DNA of 64,000 nucleotides from Mercenaria mercenaria (GCF_021730395.1 NC_069362.1:83902001-83966000); one strand, 5' to 3'; numbered from the stretch's first letter, positions 1-11,500 are shown. Notes: generated by a model from the letters alone, not told the origin. Numbers and translations are program-made.

Positions 1-421
1 ATTTTCATGAAGATCTTGTGAAATATATGGCCTTTAGAGAGGTCACAAGGTTTTTCTATTTTTAGACCTACTGACCTAGTTTTTGACCGCACGTGACCCA
101 GTTTCGAACTTGACCTAGATATCATCAAGGTAAACATTCTGACCAATTTTCATGAAGATCTTGTGAAATATATGGCCTCTAGAGAGGTCACAAGGTTTTT
201 CTATTTTTAGACCTACTGACCTAGTTTTTGATGGCACATGACCCAGTTTCAAACTTGACCTAGATATCATCAAGATAAACATTCTGACCAACTTTCATAA
301 AGATCCCATGAAAAATGTGACCTCTAGAGTGGTCACAAGCAAAAGTTTACGGACGGACGGACGGACGGACGACGGACACCGCACGATCACAAAAGCTCAC
401 CTTGTCACTTTGTGACAGGTG
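1..421. repeat. Tandem repeat, about 145-bp unit, with terminal hairpin
   Basis: About three copies of a roughly 145-bp unit start near 1, 146 and 291, each with a TTTCATGAAGATC-like word and a GACCTAGATATCATCAAG-like word. The array ends in a GGAC run (about 350-370) and then a near-palindrome, AGCTCACCTTGTCAC facing GTGACAGGTGAGCT, at about 394-426. This array-plus-terminal-hairpin layout recurs in other repeats of the window. It lies beyond exon 3 of NOL12, so probably in an intron or 3' flank of that gene. No coding content is seen. Confidence 0.75.
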
Positions 422-429
422 AGCTAAAA

Positions 430-740
430 AGACAGACATCATCGAAGTATGTTGGTTCATATTTATTTCAAGTTTCATGAAATTCTATCAGCCTGTTACT
501 GAGAAATTGCTGCAGACGTGGACTTTTCATTAAATCAAGGGCAATAACTCTAAGGAAAATTGACCAATCAAAAAAAAAAACTTGATGGGCATCATTGCAG
601 TATGTTGGTTCATGTTTATTTCAAGTTTCATGAAATTCTACCTGCTAGTTACTGAGATAAGGCCGCGGACAGACGCACGGACGCACTGACGGACAACGCC
701 ATTTCAATATCCCCCTCCCGATTTCATCGGCTGGGGATAA
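430..740. repeat. Dispersed repeat with two 120-bp-like units
   Basis: Two related units share the words GTATGTTGGTTCAT and TTTATTTCAAGTTTCATGAAATTCTA (shown here in parts), near 450 and 600. They end in a GGACAGACGCACGGACG-like stretch and GATTTCATCGGCTGGGGATAAA. The same style of GACGGAC-rich end followed by a short hairpin closes several other repeats here. No ORF of interest is seen. Confidence 0.55.
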
Positions 741-1275
741 AAAAGGTGAATAATTTGGCCAAAATGCTTGACAGAGTTATGTACTCTAGCCTAAAGATAG
801 AAATCATGATGATAAACAAGTGTTCAAACTTTCAAAGCCACAGGTCAAAAAGTTTGACAAAACATGGGCTTGTACAAAAATTGTACCAATTTCCAAGTCC
901 AAAAACAGCCATTATTCACCCAAAATAGTTGAGTTATGTACCCCTGCCTACAGATAGAGACTGTTATAATAAACAAGTGATTAAGTTTCAAAGCCATATG
1001 TCAAATACTTTACACAAAATGTGAACTGGTACGAAAAACTTAACCAAGACTAATAAGTTAAAAGGGGCCATAACTCAGCCAAAATCTTTGATGGAGTTAT
1101 GTACTCTTGCCTAAAACTGGACATGGTGATGGTACACAAGTGTTGAAAGTTTCAAAGCTTTATCTCAAAAGACTTTGTCAAAATGTGGACTAGTACGAAA
1201 AACTTAACCAAGGTGTGACGCTGACGCCGTGGTGAGTAGGATAGCTCTACTTATTCTTCAAATAGGCGAGCTAAA
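741..1275. repeat. Truncated copy of the GCTCGACTATTC array-element family
   Basis: Three to four diverged monomers each hold GAGTTATGTACTC, GATAAACAAGTGTT, TTTCAAAGC and ACTTAACCAA words. The 3' end reads GACGCTGACGCCGTGGTGAG, then TAGCTCTACTTATTCTTC and CGAGCTAAA, the same 3' end as the element at 54434-55813. The 5' end with ACAAGAGCTGTC is missing, so this copy is 5'-truncated. Confidence 0.7.
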
Positions 1276-1672
1276 AATGATGCAACAGATAAAGTTTCAA
1301 GAAGATCCATGAAGCGGTTCATGAGAAGAAGTTGTTTAAAGGTACTTCCATCTTTTGCTACAGGGGCCCCGATTCAAAGAAAATTATAAGAGGACATTAC
1401 AATGATGCTTCATACCAAGTTTCATGAAGATTCATCATGTGGTTCACAAGAAGAAGACATTTAAATATATTTCTTTTTCTAGCTATATAGTAGCCCTTTA
1501 AAGGGGCCGTTGTACCCAATCTGAAAAAAATTGCAGCGAAACTCCTAATGACTCTACAGACAATTTTGATGAAAATCCATCAAGCCATTCACAAGGAGAA
1601 GTTGTTCTCTAAAGGTTCTCTATTTTCAGCTCTAGCGGTCCCAAAAAGGGCTGAGTAGCCCCATTTAAACTA
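1276..1672. repeat. Dispersed repeat (GAAGATCCATCAA/GTTCA words)
   Basis: Units of about 130 bp share AAGATCCATGAAGCGGTTCA-like and GAGAAGAAGTTGTTTAAAG-like words. Related sequence follows the array at 4021-4450 and lies in reverse orientation at about 16790-17060. No coding potential is recognised. Confidence 0.45.
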
Positions 1673-1689
1673 GAGCTATCACTAAAGGT

Positions 1690-4020
1690 GATGAATGTAT
1701 CCCCCGCATGCACTGACACAATACACTGCAATTTGACGCACACAAGATTGCATAATTATGTGGACTGTATGTATATAGACCGTATGTATACAGTATAGTA
1801 ACAAAAAACAAAGTCCCATAACAATGCAGAATATTTATCTAAAAGAATGTAACATGCACCATGCACAACTACTGTTGGTACTGATCACTTGTGTGAAGTT
1901 TCATTAAATTGTGTGCAAGGGTTTGGTAGATTAGGCACACACAAGATTGCATATGCAGACTGTATGTACATAGTATGTTAACAAGAAACAAAGTCCCACA
2001 ACTCTGCAATTTTTGTTGCTGAAAGAACATAACATGCCCCATGCACAACTACTGTTGTTACTGATCACTTGTGTGAAGTTTCATTAAATTGTGTCAAGGG
2101 GATGAGGAGAGATGGTGCACACAAGATTGTGTCTATGTATATAGTATAGTAACAAACAAGAGCTGTCGGAGGACAGCAACGCTCGACTATTCAACAGCCT
2201 TGTCGACTGAATGAATAAGGAAGTCGAAAAAGGGACATAATTTAGTAAAAAAGCAAAATAGGGTTATGGAACCTACATAGTGCTTATCAGCTCATGACAG
2301 TGGACAAGTGTGTGAAGTTTCAATCCATTCCCATTAGTGGATACTGAGATACCAGCTTACATATAGGAATTTAACCAAAAACTCCTAAGTTGAAAAAGGG
2401 GCATAATTTTGTAAAATGCGAAGTTGAGTTATTGACCCTTTGCATTGCATGTCATATCATGACAGTGAACAAGCGTGTGAAATTTCAATCCTTTCCCATT
2501 AGTGGATACTGAGATACCAGCTAACATACAAAAACTTAACCAAAAATTTCTATGTTGAAAAAGGGGCATAATTTTGTAAAAAAGCAAAATAAAGTTATGG
2601 GACCTGCTTTGTGCATGTCAGATCATGACAGTAAATAAGTGTGTGAAGTTTCAATCCATTCCAATTAGAGAGTACTGAGATACCAGCTTACATACAAAAC
2701 CTTAACCAAAAAATTCTAAGTCGAAAAAGGGGCATAATTTTGTTAAAAAGCAAAATAGAGTTATGGAACCTGTGCAATGTAAGTCAGTTTATCACAGTAA
2801 ATAAGTGTGTGAAGTTTCAATCCATTCCCACAAGTGGTTACTGAGATACCAGCTTACATACAAAACCTTAACCAAAAGTTTCTAAGTCGAAAAAGGGGCA
2901 TAATTTTGAAAAAAGCAAAATAAAGTTATGGGACCTGCTTTGTGCATGTCAGATCATGATAGTGAATACGTGTGTGAAGTTTCAATCCATTCCATTCAGA
3001 GAGTACTGAGATACCAGCTTACATACAAAACCTTAACCAAAAAGTTCTAAGTCGAAAAAGGGGCATAATTTTGTAAAAAAGCAAAATAGAGTTATGGAAC
3101 CTGTGCAATCTAAGTCAGTTTATCACAGTAAATAAGTGTGTGAAGTTTCAATCCATTCCCACAAGTGGTTACTGAGATACCAGCTTACATACAAAACCTT
3201 AACCAAAAATTTCTTAGTCGAAAAAGGGGCATAATTTTGTAAAAAAGCAAAATAGAGTTATGGAACCTGTGCAATGTAGGTCAGTTTATCACAGTGAATA
3301 AGTGTGTGAAGTTTCAATCCATTCCAACAAGTGGTTGCTGAGATACCAGCTTACATACAAAAACTTAACCAAATCGGGACGCGGACGCCGACGCATGGGC
3401 GAGTCCAATAGCTCTACTATTCTATGAATAGTCGAGCTAAAAAACAAAGTCCCATAACTCTGCAAATTTTTTTTCTGAAAGAACCTAACATGCCCCATGC
3501 ACAACTACTGTTGTTACTGATCACTTGTGTGAAGTTTCATTAAATTGTGTCAAGGGGATGAGGAGAGATGGTGCACACAAGATTGTGTCTATATATACAG
3601 TATAGTAACAAAAAAAAAAACAAAGTCCCATAACTCTGCAAATTTTTTTTCTAAAAGAACCTAACATGCCCCATGCACAACTACTGTTGGTACTGATCAC
3701 TTGTGTGAAGTTTCATTAAATTGTGTCAAGGGGATGAGGAGAGATGGTGCGCACAAGATTGTGTCTATGTATATAGTATAGTAACAAAAAAAAACAAAGT
3801 CCCATAACTCTGCAAATTTTTTTTCTAAAGAACCTAACATGCCCCATGCACAACTACTGTTGGTACTGATCACTTGTTTGAAGTTTCATTAAATTCTGTC
3901 AAGGGGTTAAGGAGAGATGGTGCGCTCAAGATTGCGTCTACGGACAGACGGACAGACAGACAGACAGACAACCTGAAACCAGTATACCCCCCCTTACAAC
4001 TTTGTTGTCGGGGGGTACAA
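1690..4020. repeat. Tandem-array repeat, about 180-bp unit, split by an insertion
   Basis: Units of about 180 bp contain CAAAGTCCCATAACTCTGC, CATGCCCCATGCACAACTAC, TGTGTGAAGTTTCATTAAAT and AGTATAGTAACAAA. Copies are seen near 1810, 1990, 3440, 3620 and 3800. The array ends in GACAGACAGACAGACAG and a hairpin, GTATACCCCCCCTTACAAC facing GTTGTCGGGGGGTAC, at about 3981-4018. The left end has a matching TGTATCCCCC near 1696. A different element at 2156-3440 sits inside one unit. Confidence 0.75.
2156..3440. mobile_element. Non-autonomous array element with GCTCGACTATTCA inverted ends
   Basis: It begins ACAAGAGCTGTC and ends TAGCTCTACTATTC...GAGCTAAA. Short inverted repeats GCTCGACTATTCA (2181-2193) and TGAATAGTCGAGC (3425-3437) bracket about seven monomers of roughly 165 bp, each with AAAAAGGGGCATAATTTTG and GAGATACCAGCTTACATAC. 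Monomers of two types largely alternate. It interrupts the 180-bp array, so it arrived later. The layout (left arm, tandem core, right arm with hairpin, CTAA end) recalls bivalve pearl-type elements, often treated as non-autonomous Helitron relatives. That assignment is inference; no transposase or Rep/helicase is present. Confidence 0.7.
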
Positions 4021-4450
4021 CAAATGTTAGAGAGGACCTTATGATGCTACAACTATTCATCAAGCCGTTCATGAAAAGATGTCATATAGATGTATTTAGA
4101 TTTTTAGCTCTAGTGACCCCTGAAAGGGTCAGAGAGCCTCCATTTGAATAAAACTGTGAGAGGACCATAAACCAAGTCTGATGAAGATCCATCAAATGGT
4201 TCTGGAATAGATGTTGTTTAAAGTTTTTTCTTTATTCAGTTCTAGTGGACCCTAAAATGGATTAAGTGAAAATGTTTGAATACAATTATTGAGAAAAGAC
4301 CTTGCCAGGATGATGCAAACTAAGTTTGGTGTAATTCTGAGCAGTAGTTTTAGAAGAAAAGATGTTTATGTCAAAGTGTGGACAATGGATGCTGGACCAT
4401 CCATCTATTCTAATAAGCTCACCCTAAACCAAAGGTTCAAATGAGCTAAA
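4021..4450. repeat. Dispersed repeat related to 1276-1672
   Basis: It contains TCAAGCCGTTCATGAAAAG, GAAGATCCATCAAATGG and AGTTCTAGTGGACCCTAAA words, similar to the block at 1276-1672, and ends AAGCTCACCCTAAACCAAAGG...GAGCTAAAAA. It is non-coding. Confidence 0.4.
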
Positions 4451-4685
4451 AACTAAATGATAAACATGTGTTTTAAAGACTTCATGCTTGCCTCGTGTAG
4501 TAATTTCTCCACTGAGCTTATGTGTACTAGAACAAAACAACTCAATCAAATTAATGACTTAACCAGGACCAAGATCAATGGTATCACTATTGTTATCTGC
4601 ACTATTCAATTATTTTACTATTTATGTCAGCAAAAAAATTTCTCTGTTAAATAAACATGCAATTCATTTCTTACTTAATGATTAC

Positions 4686-4856
4686 CTTGTTGAGGCCTAA
4701 CCGTGTACCACCATGTCCGGCAAGGTCTATTTCAGATATATCTGTAATTGTTACGGTATGTTCTGGAAGCTCCGTCACTTGTTTTTTTACAATGTCTTCT
4801 AATTCTGTTGGCACTGACTGATGTTTTCTCTCTGTGTGCTCCTGGAATTCCTTTGC
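4686..4856 (-). CDS. NOL12: NOL12 (nucleolar protein 12), coding exon 3
   Basis: This 57-codon exon reads in phase 0 at both ends. On the minus strand it follows a good acceptor (TTTTTCTTCAG) and ends at AAG|GTAATC. It encodes the conserved C-half signature of the Nop25/NOL12 family: HTVTITDISEIDLAG aligns with HTVTVTTISDLDLSG of the vertebrate protein as I recall it. It joins exon 2 in frame (KKMKQK|AKEFQEH). The basic C-terminal tail expected in the family is not found in 1-4685 and is probably left of the window. Confidence 0.9.
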
Positions 4857-4869
4857 CTGAAGAAAAACA

Positions 4870-5772
4870 AGAGCTGTCTCCGTAGGATGACACATGCCCC
4901 CGATGGCACTTTGAATGAATAGTTATGGCCGATGTTAGAGTTTAGGACCTTTGACCTACGGACCTGGGTCTTGCGCGCGACACATCGTCTTACTGTGTCA
5001 CACATTCATGCATAGTTATTTTAAAATCCATGCATGAATGACAAAGATATGGACCGGACATGCCTATCAATGCACTATCATGAAAAATTATCTTTAACGT
5101 CTAAGTGTGACCTTGACCTTTGAGCTACGGACCTGGGTCTTGTGTGTGACACGTCGTCTTATTGTGGTACACATTCATGCCAAGTTATTTGAAAATCCAT
5201 CCATCGATGACAAAGATATGGACCGGACACGCCCATCAATGCACTATCCTTTAACGTCTAAGTGTGACCTTGACCTTTGAGCTACGGACCTGGGTCTTGC
5301 GCACTGCACGTCATCTTACTGTGGTACACATTCATGCCAAGTTATTTGAAAATCCATCCATCGATGACAAAGATATGGACCGGACACGCCCATCAATGCA
5401 CTATCCTTTAGCGTCTAAGTGTGACCTTGACCTTTGAGCTACGGACCTGGGTCTTGCGCATTGCACGTCGTCTTACTGTGGTACACATTCATGCCAAGTT
5501 ATTTGAAAATCCATCCATCGATGACAAAGATATGGACCGGACACGCCCATCAATGCACTATCCTTTAACGTCTAAGTGTGACCTTGACCTTTGAGCTACG
5601 GACCTGGGTCTTGCGCACTGCACGTCGTCTTACTGTGGTACACATTCATGCCAAGTTATTTGAAAATCCATCCATCGATGACAAAGATATGGACCGGACA
5701 CGAAAATTGCAGACAGACCGACAGACCGACAGACGGTTCAAAAACTATATGCCTCCCTTCGGGGGCATAAAA
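4870..5772. mobile_element. 157-bp tandem-array element with inverted ends, in NOL12 intron 2
   Basis: The element starts AAACAAGAGCTGTC and carries ATGCCCCCGA near 4896, which is the reverse complement of TCGGGGGCAT near 5758. Between them are about five monomers marked by GACCTGGGTCT at 4961, 5130, 5287, 5444 and 5601, giving spacings of 169, 157, 157 and 157. A GACAGACCGACAGACC stretch precedes the right end. The same head word opens the GCTCGACTATTC elements, which suggests a common mobilising machinery. Short ORFs within it are by-products of the repeat. Confidence 0.75.
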
Positions 5773-6761
5773 ACAAAAACATTGCAACTTACTTCATCAT
5801 CTGAATATGAAAAATATGACTAAATGTTCTATTTTATCATTTAGTTACTGGTCAAACATTAATATTCTTGAGAGATTTTTGTGGATGTTTTGGTTGCGTC
5901 CATAAACTTTACACTCAAAATACAAATAAAATTCCCAATAATTTCATTCAGAAAGTCATGTGCTATAAAAATTTTGTTTTGTCTGAGACCAAAAAAATTA
6001 AAGCAACGAAATCAATGTCAAAATAGTAACACAGCTTTTGTGTTTATCTGTAAAATGTAACATAGGTATTTATACCAGTACTAGGTTTCAATTCTTGAAT
6101 TTCATTTAAATATTAGATCAGAATTGACACAATGTTTTTTTTCATACATGATAAGGCTGCATACAAACTTTTCAACTTCAATTTTGCGAATACATTTATA
6201 TATTGACTGTTTGGGGTCACAAGGGAAAGAGCAAAACACTTGAGTTATCGGAGTGTTGTGTGATCCAAACACACTGGAATCCGTTAAAGCCACAATTGAC
6301 GTGTGTAAAAATGTCTTTTTAGAAAATCAAGTACTTCTTTTATCAAATACAGATGTCAGTCTAGACAAAAAAATATGGTCGATCCCCAGTTATTTACGCT
6401 CAAACTATTATCAGAATATTTTTAATGAAGCACAAAGTTTTCACTTTTGTTTTTGTCGACCAGTAAATTTAACACTGTTTGTTTACATTTTAATGATTTG
6501 CGACAAAGGTTGTTCACATATTTATTGGAGATGGATATATATTTAGCTAAAGGTAGACTGCATGTGATTATAGGATTAGCCATTTAACTGATGCACAAAA
6601 AGGAACATCATATACCTCTAAGTTTTGTAAATAGAATATCTTTACAAACAGGTAAATGACCTTTGTGGGGCAGGTCAGTTTTGAATAATTTGAATAATTT
6701 GACATTAGTATATCCACATTTAAAATGATTTAATTCATTACACTTACATGCAATGATTATT
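5773..6761. other. NOL12 intron 2, nothing recognised
   Basis: AT-rich intronic sequence. The ORFs at 6102-6293 and 6253-6546 show no recognisable domain and no codon or motif support. Confidence 0.5.
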
Positions 6762-7036
6762 AACAAGAGCTGTCTCTAAGAAAGGTGGCTCAACTTTTCT
6801 CAGTGCTTGACTCTGAGTTAAAAAGAGGCATAATTCTGTCAAAATTCAAATCAGGAGTTATGGGGATTGTTTCTCCTGGTGTAGACTTTCATAGTAAATA
6901 ACTATTTTAAGTTTCAAGTCAATAGTTTTGATAGTAACAGAGATATTTGACTTTATCAAAAACTTTAACCAAAGGTGATGCCGACGCCGGGGCGACGGAT
7001 ATAGCTCTACTTTTTCTTCGAAAATTCGAGCTTAAA
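6762..7036. mobile_element. Short single-monomer array element
   Basis: It opens AACAAGAGCTGTCTC and closes GATGCCGACGCCGG...TAGCTCTACTTTTTCTTCG...CGAGCTTAAA, the same ends as the larger elements at 2156-3440 and 54434-55813. It holds only about one monomer (GGCATAATTCTGTCAAAAT...GAGTTATGGGG), so it is a compact member of the family inside NOL12 intron 2. Confidence 0.7.
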
Positions 7037-7383
7037 GGTATCACCATAATTATGTATTTAACAACATTTGGCATGTATTGGGGAGAATATAAATCTTATT
7101 CTGGACCTTTTTAGCGGATTTAACTAAGCCTGAGAAGAGAGCAGTGTTTCATAGAACATTAGAAGGAATATTTCTTGCATCATCAGGTGAAAGATCTTTA
7201 TAACTTGCAAAGCTATTCAAATAATTTTGTTGTAAAATTATTCTCTGAAATTTTTTGAGTTACTTTTTTTACAGATGGAGAAAACTTTTTACATTTTCAA
7301 ATGACTTCACATTTCAACAAAAATTGATGAAAAGGTAACTTGAAGAAAATGTCAATGTTAATTGGAAAAATATCCTCAGAAAC
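7037..7383. other. NOL12 intron 2 (5' part), nothing recognised
   Basis: Intron sequence between the short array element and exon 2; no repeat or gene is recognised. Confidence 0.4.
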
Positions 7384-7489
7384 CTTCTGTTTCATTTTTT
7401 TCCTTTCCTCCTTGATCATACGTTCCACCTGTTCTTGTGCTTTCTTTCTTCTCTCATCTTTTCTCTTCCTAAAACCAGTCAAATATTCC
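7384..7489 (-). CDS. NOL12: NOL12 (nucleolar protein 12), coding exon 2
   Basis: On the minus strand the exon follows the acceptor TTTTCCAG and ends at AAG|GTTTCT. It begins with one base that completes the split codon of exon 1 (phase 2) and then has 35 whole codons. It encodes EYLTGFRKRKDERRKKAQEQ and a charged helix, which is the most conserved block of the family (vertebrate EYLTGFHKRK). The longer reading frame at 7297-7500 extends into both introns and is not the real exon boundary. Confidence 0.92.
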
Positions 7490-8439
7490 CTGGAAAACAT
7501 ACGTTATATATCATTACCATAATTAATAAAAGCATGAAAAAAAGAAATGTTCATCTGCTGATAATATGTAATTAAACAATTAAACTTCCAAAGACTGTAC
7601 AAGAAATAAAAATAAACAACTGACAGGGTGAATTGTTTAATACAAATATAACAGGCAAAAAAACCCGTATCTTACGCATAATACTAAAATAGACACAATG
7701 TTCATCAAGTTGAAGAATTATGTTTTTAAGTTCTGTCAGCTTTCACAGCTAGAGTATTTTAAGTCGACAGAATATAATATCTTGAGCTTGTATTTTATTA
7801 GGAACAAAGCTAATACCACATAAAGATCACCTTACCTTACTTATTGCAAAAACGTCTGAAATTAGCTTTAAACAGAACGTAACTTCCTTTGAGTAATTTG
7901 TGTGTGAACAACGTTCATTTTCATTCACAAACTTATAAAACTCAAGCACACAATAAAATATAGCCTAAGGAAGTTTGAAAAGTTATGAAAACAGCTGTGA
8001 TTCTTTCATTACAGTTTGCCAGGTACGTAGTATGAAAGGAATATATGTAAAAATTATATTAGTTGTATATAAGTAATTAGTCTATGTTCCAAAATGACAA
8101 AAATTACTTTTGCTCTTCATAATTTTACTATTAATTAGCAATTAAAATGTGTACCAAGGTGGTAGCTTTCAACAAAATCATGTTTTTCTATGGACTGACA
8201 GATTAAAATGATAAATTCTAGCAGTATATACTGAAATTGCTTTACTGACTTGATAACCCTGTGATTCCTTCATGGAACTCTATAACTTTTTTCTTCATAA
8301 ATAGATGACGTTCTGAGAAGACAGTTCGAATATATCCGAAACAATCTTTATCCGGATACGCCAAACTTTGGTAAATCAAGTTTCAGAGTAGTTAGAAATC
8401 TGGATGAGAAATTTAGCAATTCAGTTCTGATAATCATAC
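7490..8439 (-). other. NOL12 intron 1, nothing recognised
   Basis: AT-rich intron with a GTATGA donor and TTTTCCAG acceptor. No repeat or other gene is recognised inside it. Confidence 0.6.
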
Positions 8440-8528
8440 TTTCTAGCTTTTTCGTCAAAAACTAAGAGTGTTTTGGTTTGTCTGTTCTTTTTATTTCTCT
8501 GTTTTTTCTTCTTTTTGTCGAAACCCAT
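8440..8528 (-). CDS. NOL12: NOL12 (nucleolar protein 12), coding exon 1 with start codon
   Basis: NOL12 (yeast Rrp17) is a nucleolar RNA-binding protein needed for pre-rRNA processing and large-subunit maturation; the yeast protein has been described as a 5'-3' exonuclease. Exon 1 encodes MGFDKKKKKQRNKKNRQTKT and then LLVFDEKAR, parallel to the family start MGRNKKKK...LVLSFDEEKRR as I recall it, with a lysine-rich stretch suited to nucleolar targeting. It ends AGAAA|GTATGA in phase 2. Exon 2 supplies the missing G, giving RKEYLTGF as expected. Introns 1 and 2 are about 0.95 and 2.5 kb. Together the three exons give 122 residues (29, one split codon, 35 and 57) of a protein usually near 200. 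No promoter element is obvious in the roughly 400 bp before the LINE at 8925. Confidence 0.93.
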
Positions 8529-11500
8529 GTTTTGTTCGTGAAAGAATTTCGTACTCAAAACTTTCGAACACAGTTTGGAAGAAGGTTAAAGACCGCTATA
8601 TTATTTCTATGACCTATCGTTTACAACCAATATCTCTTTTCGCCAAGGTAGAAAATAAAGAAAAAACTTCAAAGAAATGTCTTTCAAATACACTGGATCC
8701 CAGAAGGATACAAAACATAAAAATAAAATTAAAGGGTATTATAAAATATATGTTCAAACCGTGTCAAAAGTTTCATCTACATCTACATCTTTCACCCAAC
8801 CATCGATTTCCGACTATCACTGGGCGGCGCTGTCAGAGAAACAGTTGTTAAAGAAAGGATCTGTTACAATGTTAAAAGAATAAAAGCTAAAAAAGACAGT
8901 ATGCTACAGTTAAAATGGGACAGAGGCAATAGAATTACATACTGACCACCGCCAACCTCTCTCTAAAGATACTGAGACTGGGGCTAGATTTAACATAAGT
9001 TGGTAAGGAGTTCCAGAGTTGGATGGTCCTTTGGAAGTAGGAGTTAGAAAAGTACTGAGTGTGAGACATGGGGATTAAGTAATTTAGGTTTCTAGTTGGA
9101 ATAAGATGAGATTGGTCGACTGCAACTGTCTGGGTCCTTTATAAAACATTACTAATGAATTGTGTAACCTTCTATATTGGAGTGTATTCCATTCTAAAGA
9201 TTTCAGCATTTGTGTGACACTACTGGTGTAGTCGTACATGACATACCTAGCAGCTGACCTTTGGACATTTTCAACTTTGCTAGTGAGGGTTTTTGCCAAG
9301 GATGCCAGACACTTGAACAGTACTCAAGTTGAGGGCGGACATATGTGTTATAGGCAGCAATTTTGACCTTTTTATTGTCAGTTTTGACATTTCGTTGTAT
9401 GAAGCGAAGAGTGGAAGTTGCTTTGGAAGTGATATTGTCAATGTGTTTGGACCAGTTTAGATCTTTAGAAATGGTTATGCCTAGGTATTTAGCTGCCTCA
9501 CAAGTTTTTAACTCTATGTTGTCAAGTTTGTAGGGGTAGATCACAGGATTTTTCTTTCTACAGATTCTAAGGACTTCACACTTGTCCGGGTTGAACTCCA
9601 TGGGCCATGTCTTCTCCCAGGTTTCTAAGCTAATGAGGTCTTGTTGCAGAGATATACTATCTGAAATGGAGTTGATGGTAAGGTATATTATGGTGTCATC
9701 TGCAAACATTATTGCGTTACATTTGACCGAGTCTGGTAAGTCATTGATATATACCAGGAAGAGACATGGCCCAAGAACAGACCCCTGGGGACCTCCAGAC
9801 AGTACATGAAGTTCACTGGAAAAAAATGACCATCAATAGCGACTTTCTGGGATCGGTTGGACAGGAAAGATTTGACCCATTTGGTAATTTGTGGATTGAC
9901 ACCAAGGCTTTGTAGTTTATAAATTAGTCTTATGTGATCGACCTTGTCAAACGCCTTGGAGAAGTCCATAACAATAACATCTGTTTGTTGACCCTGTTCA
10001 GTGTTATTGTAAAGTTCTTGAGTGAAATAAATGAGCTGAGTCTCACAACTGTGACCTGATCTAAAGCCGTGCTGGAACTGGCTAAGTAGCTTATGCTTGT
10101 CAAAATAGGTTATAAGATTGGAAACAACAATGTGTTCAACGAGTTTAGAAGCAATGCAAGTTAGGGAAATTGGACGATAGTTACTAGGTTTAGACTTGAG
10201 ACCTTTTTTGAATACGGGGGCTACGGTGGCTTTTTTCCAATCACTGGTATACTAGGCCAGATTCGAGAGATAACCTGTATATATGGGCAAGTACAGGAGC
10301 AATTTCATGATGGAGTTCTTTTAGGATGCGTGGGGATAATTCATCAGGTCCTGAGACTTTATGTGGGGATAGGCCATGGAGCAGTTTTTCCACACCTTCA
10401 GTGGTGACCTGAATCTTATTCATCTTGGAGACTGGGGATGGGAGGACGTTGGAACATGTATGCTTCAGACTAAGGGGCTGTGGAGGGGAAAAGACAGATT
10501 CAGATTGCTTGTTTAAGATAGTAGCCTTTTGGATGGGGTCTGTGTAGGTAAGACCATCTGATTTGCGGGGGGCGATGCCGACATTTTCTTTTTTGTTGTG
10601 CTTGATGAAGCTGTAAAACGTTTTGTTTTTACCAGGTTGTGAATCATGGTCAAATATGGTACTTTCCATATATGACCAGTATTGGGCTCTTATTTGCTTC
10701 TGGATAGAAGACTTATGGGATTTGAATCTTTGTTGGCGGGCTGGGGGTGGGGGGGATTTGTGTAGTTTCCGGTAAGTTTATCACGCCTGTGTATAAACCT
10801 GATAATTCTCGGGGTTAACCATGGCAAGTCGGCACGGGGTTTAGACATTTTGGATGGAATGTGTTTTGACTGGGATTCATTAAGGCAGTCCTTAAATGAA
10901 TTCCATGCTACTCCAGGGTCTGAATGTTTTAGGGTGAGAAAGCTAGCACCAAAAGCCTTCATATCAGATTTTAGCCTATCCCATTTAGCCTTCGTGTAGA
11001 GTTTTATAGGGCGTCTAGGTTGGGTTGGGTGACCCCTATTAAGATTCAGTTCATGAAAAATTATATCATGATCCGAGGTGGCTAGACTCGGTAGGGATTT
11101 AACCAAATGGGCATGGGATGGATGGTTTGTAAAGAAGAGATCAAGGGTGTTGGATAACCTAGTTGGGATCTTAAGTATTTGTTCAAGATTATAATGGGAA
11201 TATCTTTCAATAAATTCTTCATAAAATGATCTATTTTTACAAGTTTGTTTAGGGGACTCTTTTGACCAGTCAGTGTCGGGGAGGTTGAAGTCTCCAAGTA
11301 GCCATACTATGCTGTCCTTGGATATTTTACTAAGGAATAACCAGAGTTGGGACAGGGAGTCGGCGTCTAATTCTTGGGGTTTATAGTAGGCTCCGACAAA
11401 GATATCCTTAAGGCCAGTGATGGTAATTTTGGCCCAGGTTATATTGCATGAAGTCTTGAGGTCTGGTTGTTCTTGGCTGATCAGGGAGTTAGATATAGCT

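Noticed and set aside
5578-5823. 81-codon ORF in the 157-bp array
   Set aside because: Repeat-derived; the frame exists only because of the monomer sequence.
8468-8883. Two overlapping plus-strand ORFs of 127 and 68 codons
   Set aside because: They lie opposite NOL12 exon 1 and its upstream flank; composition is biased and no domain is seen.
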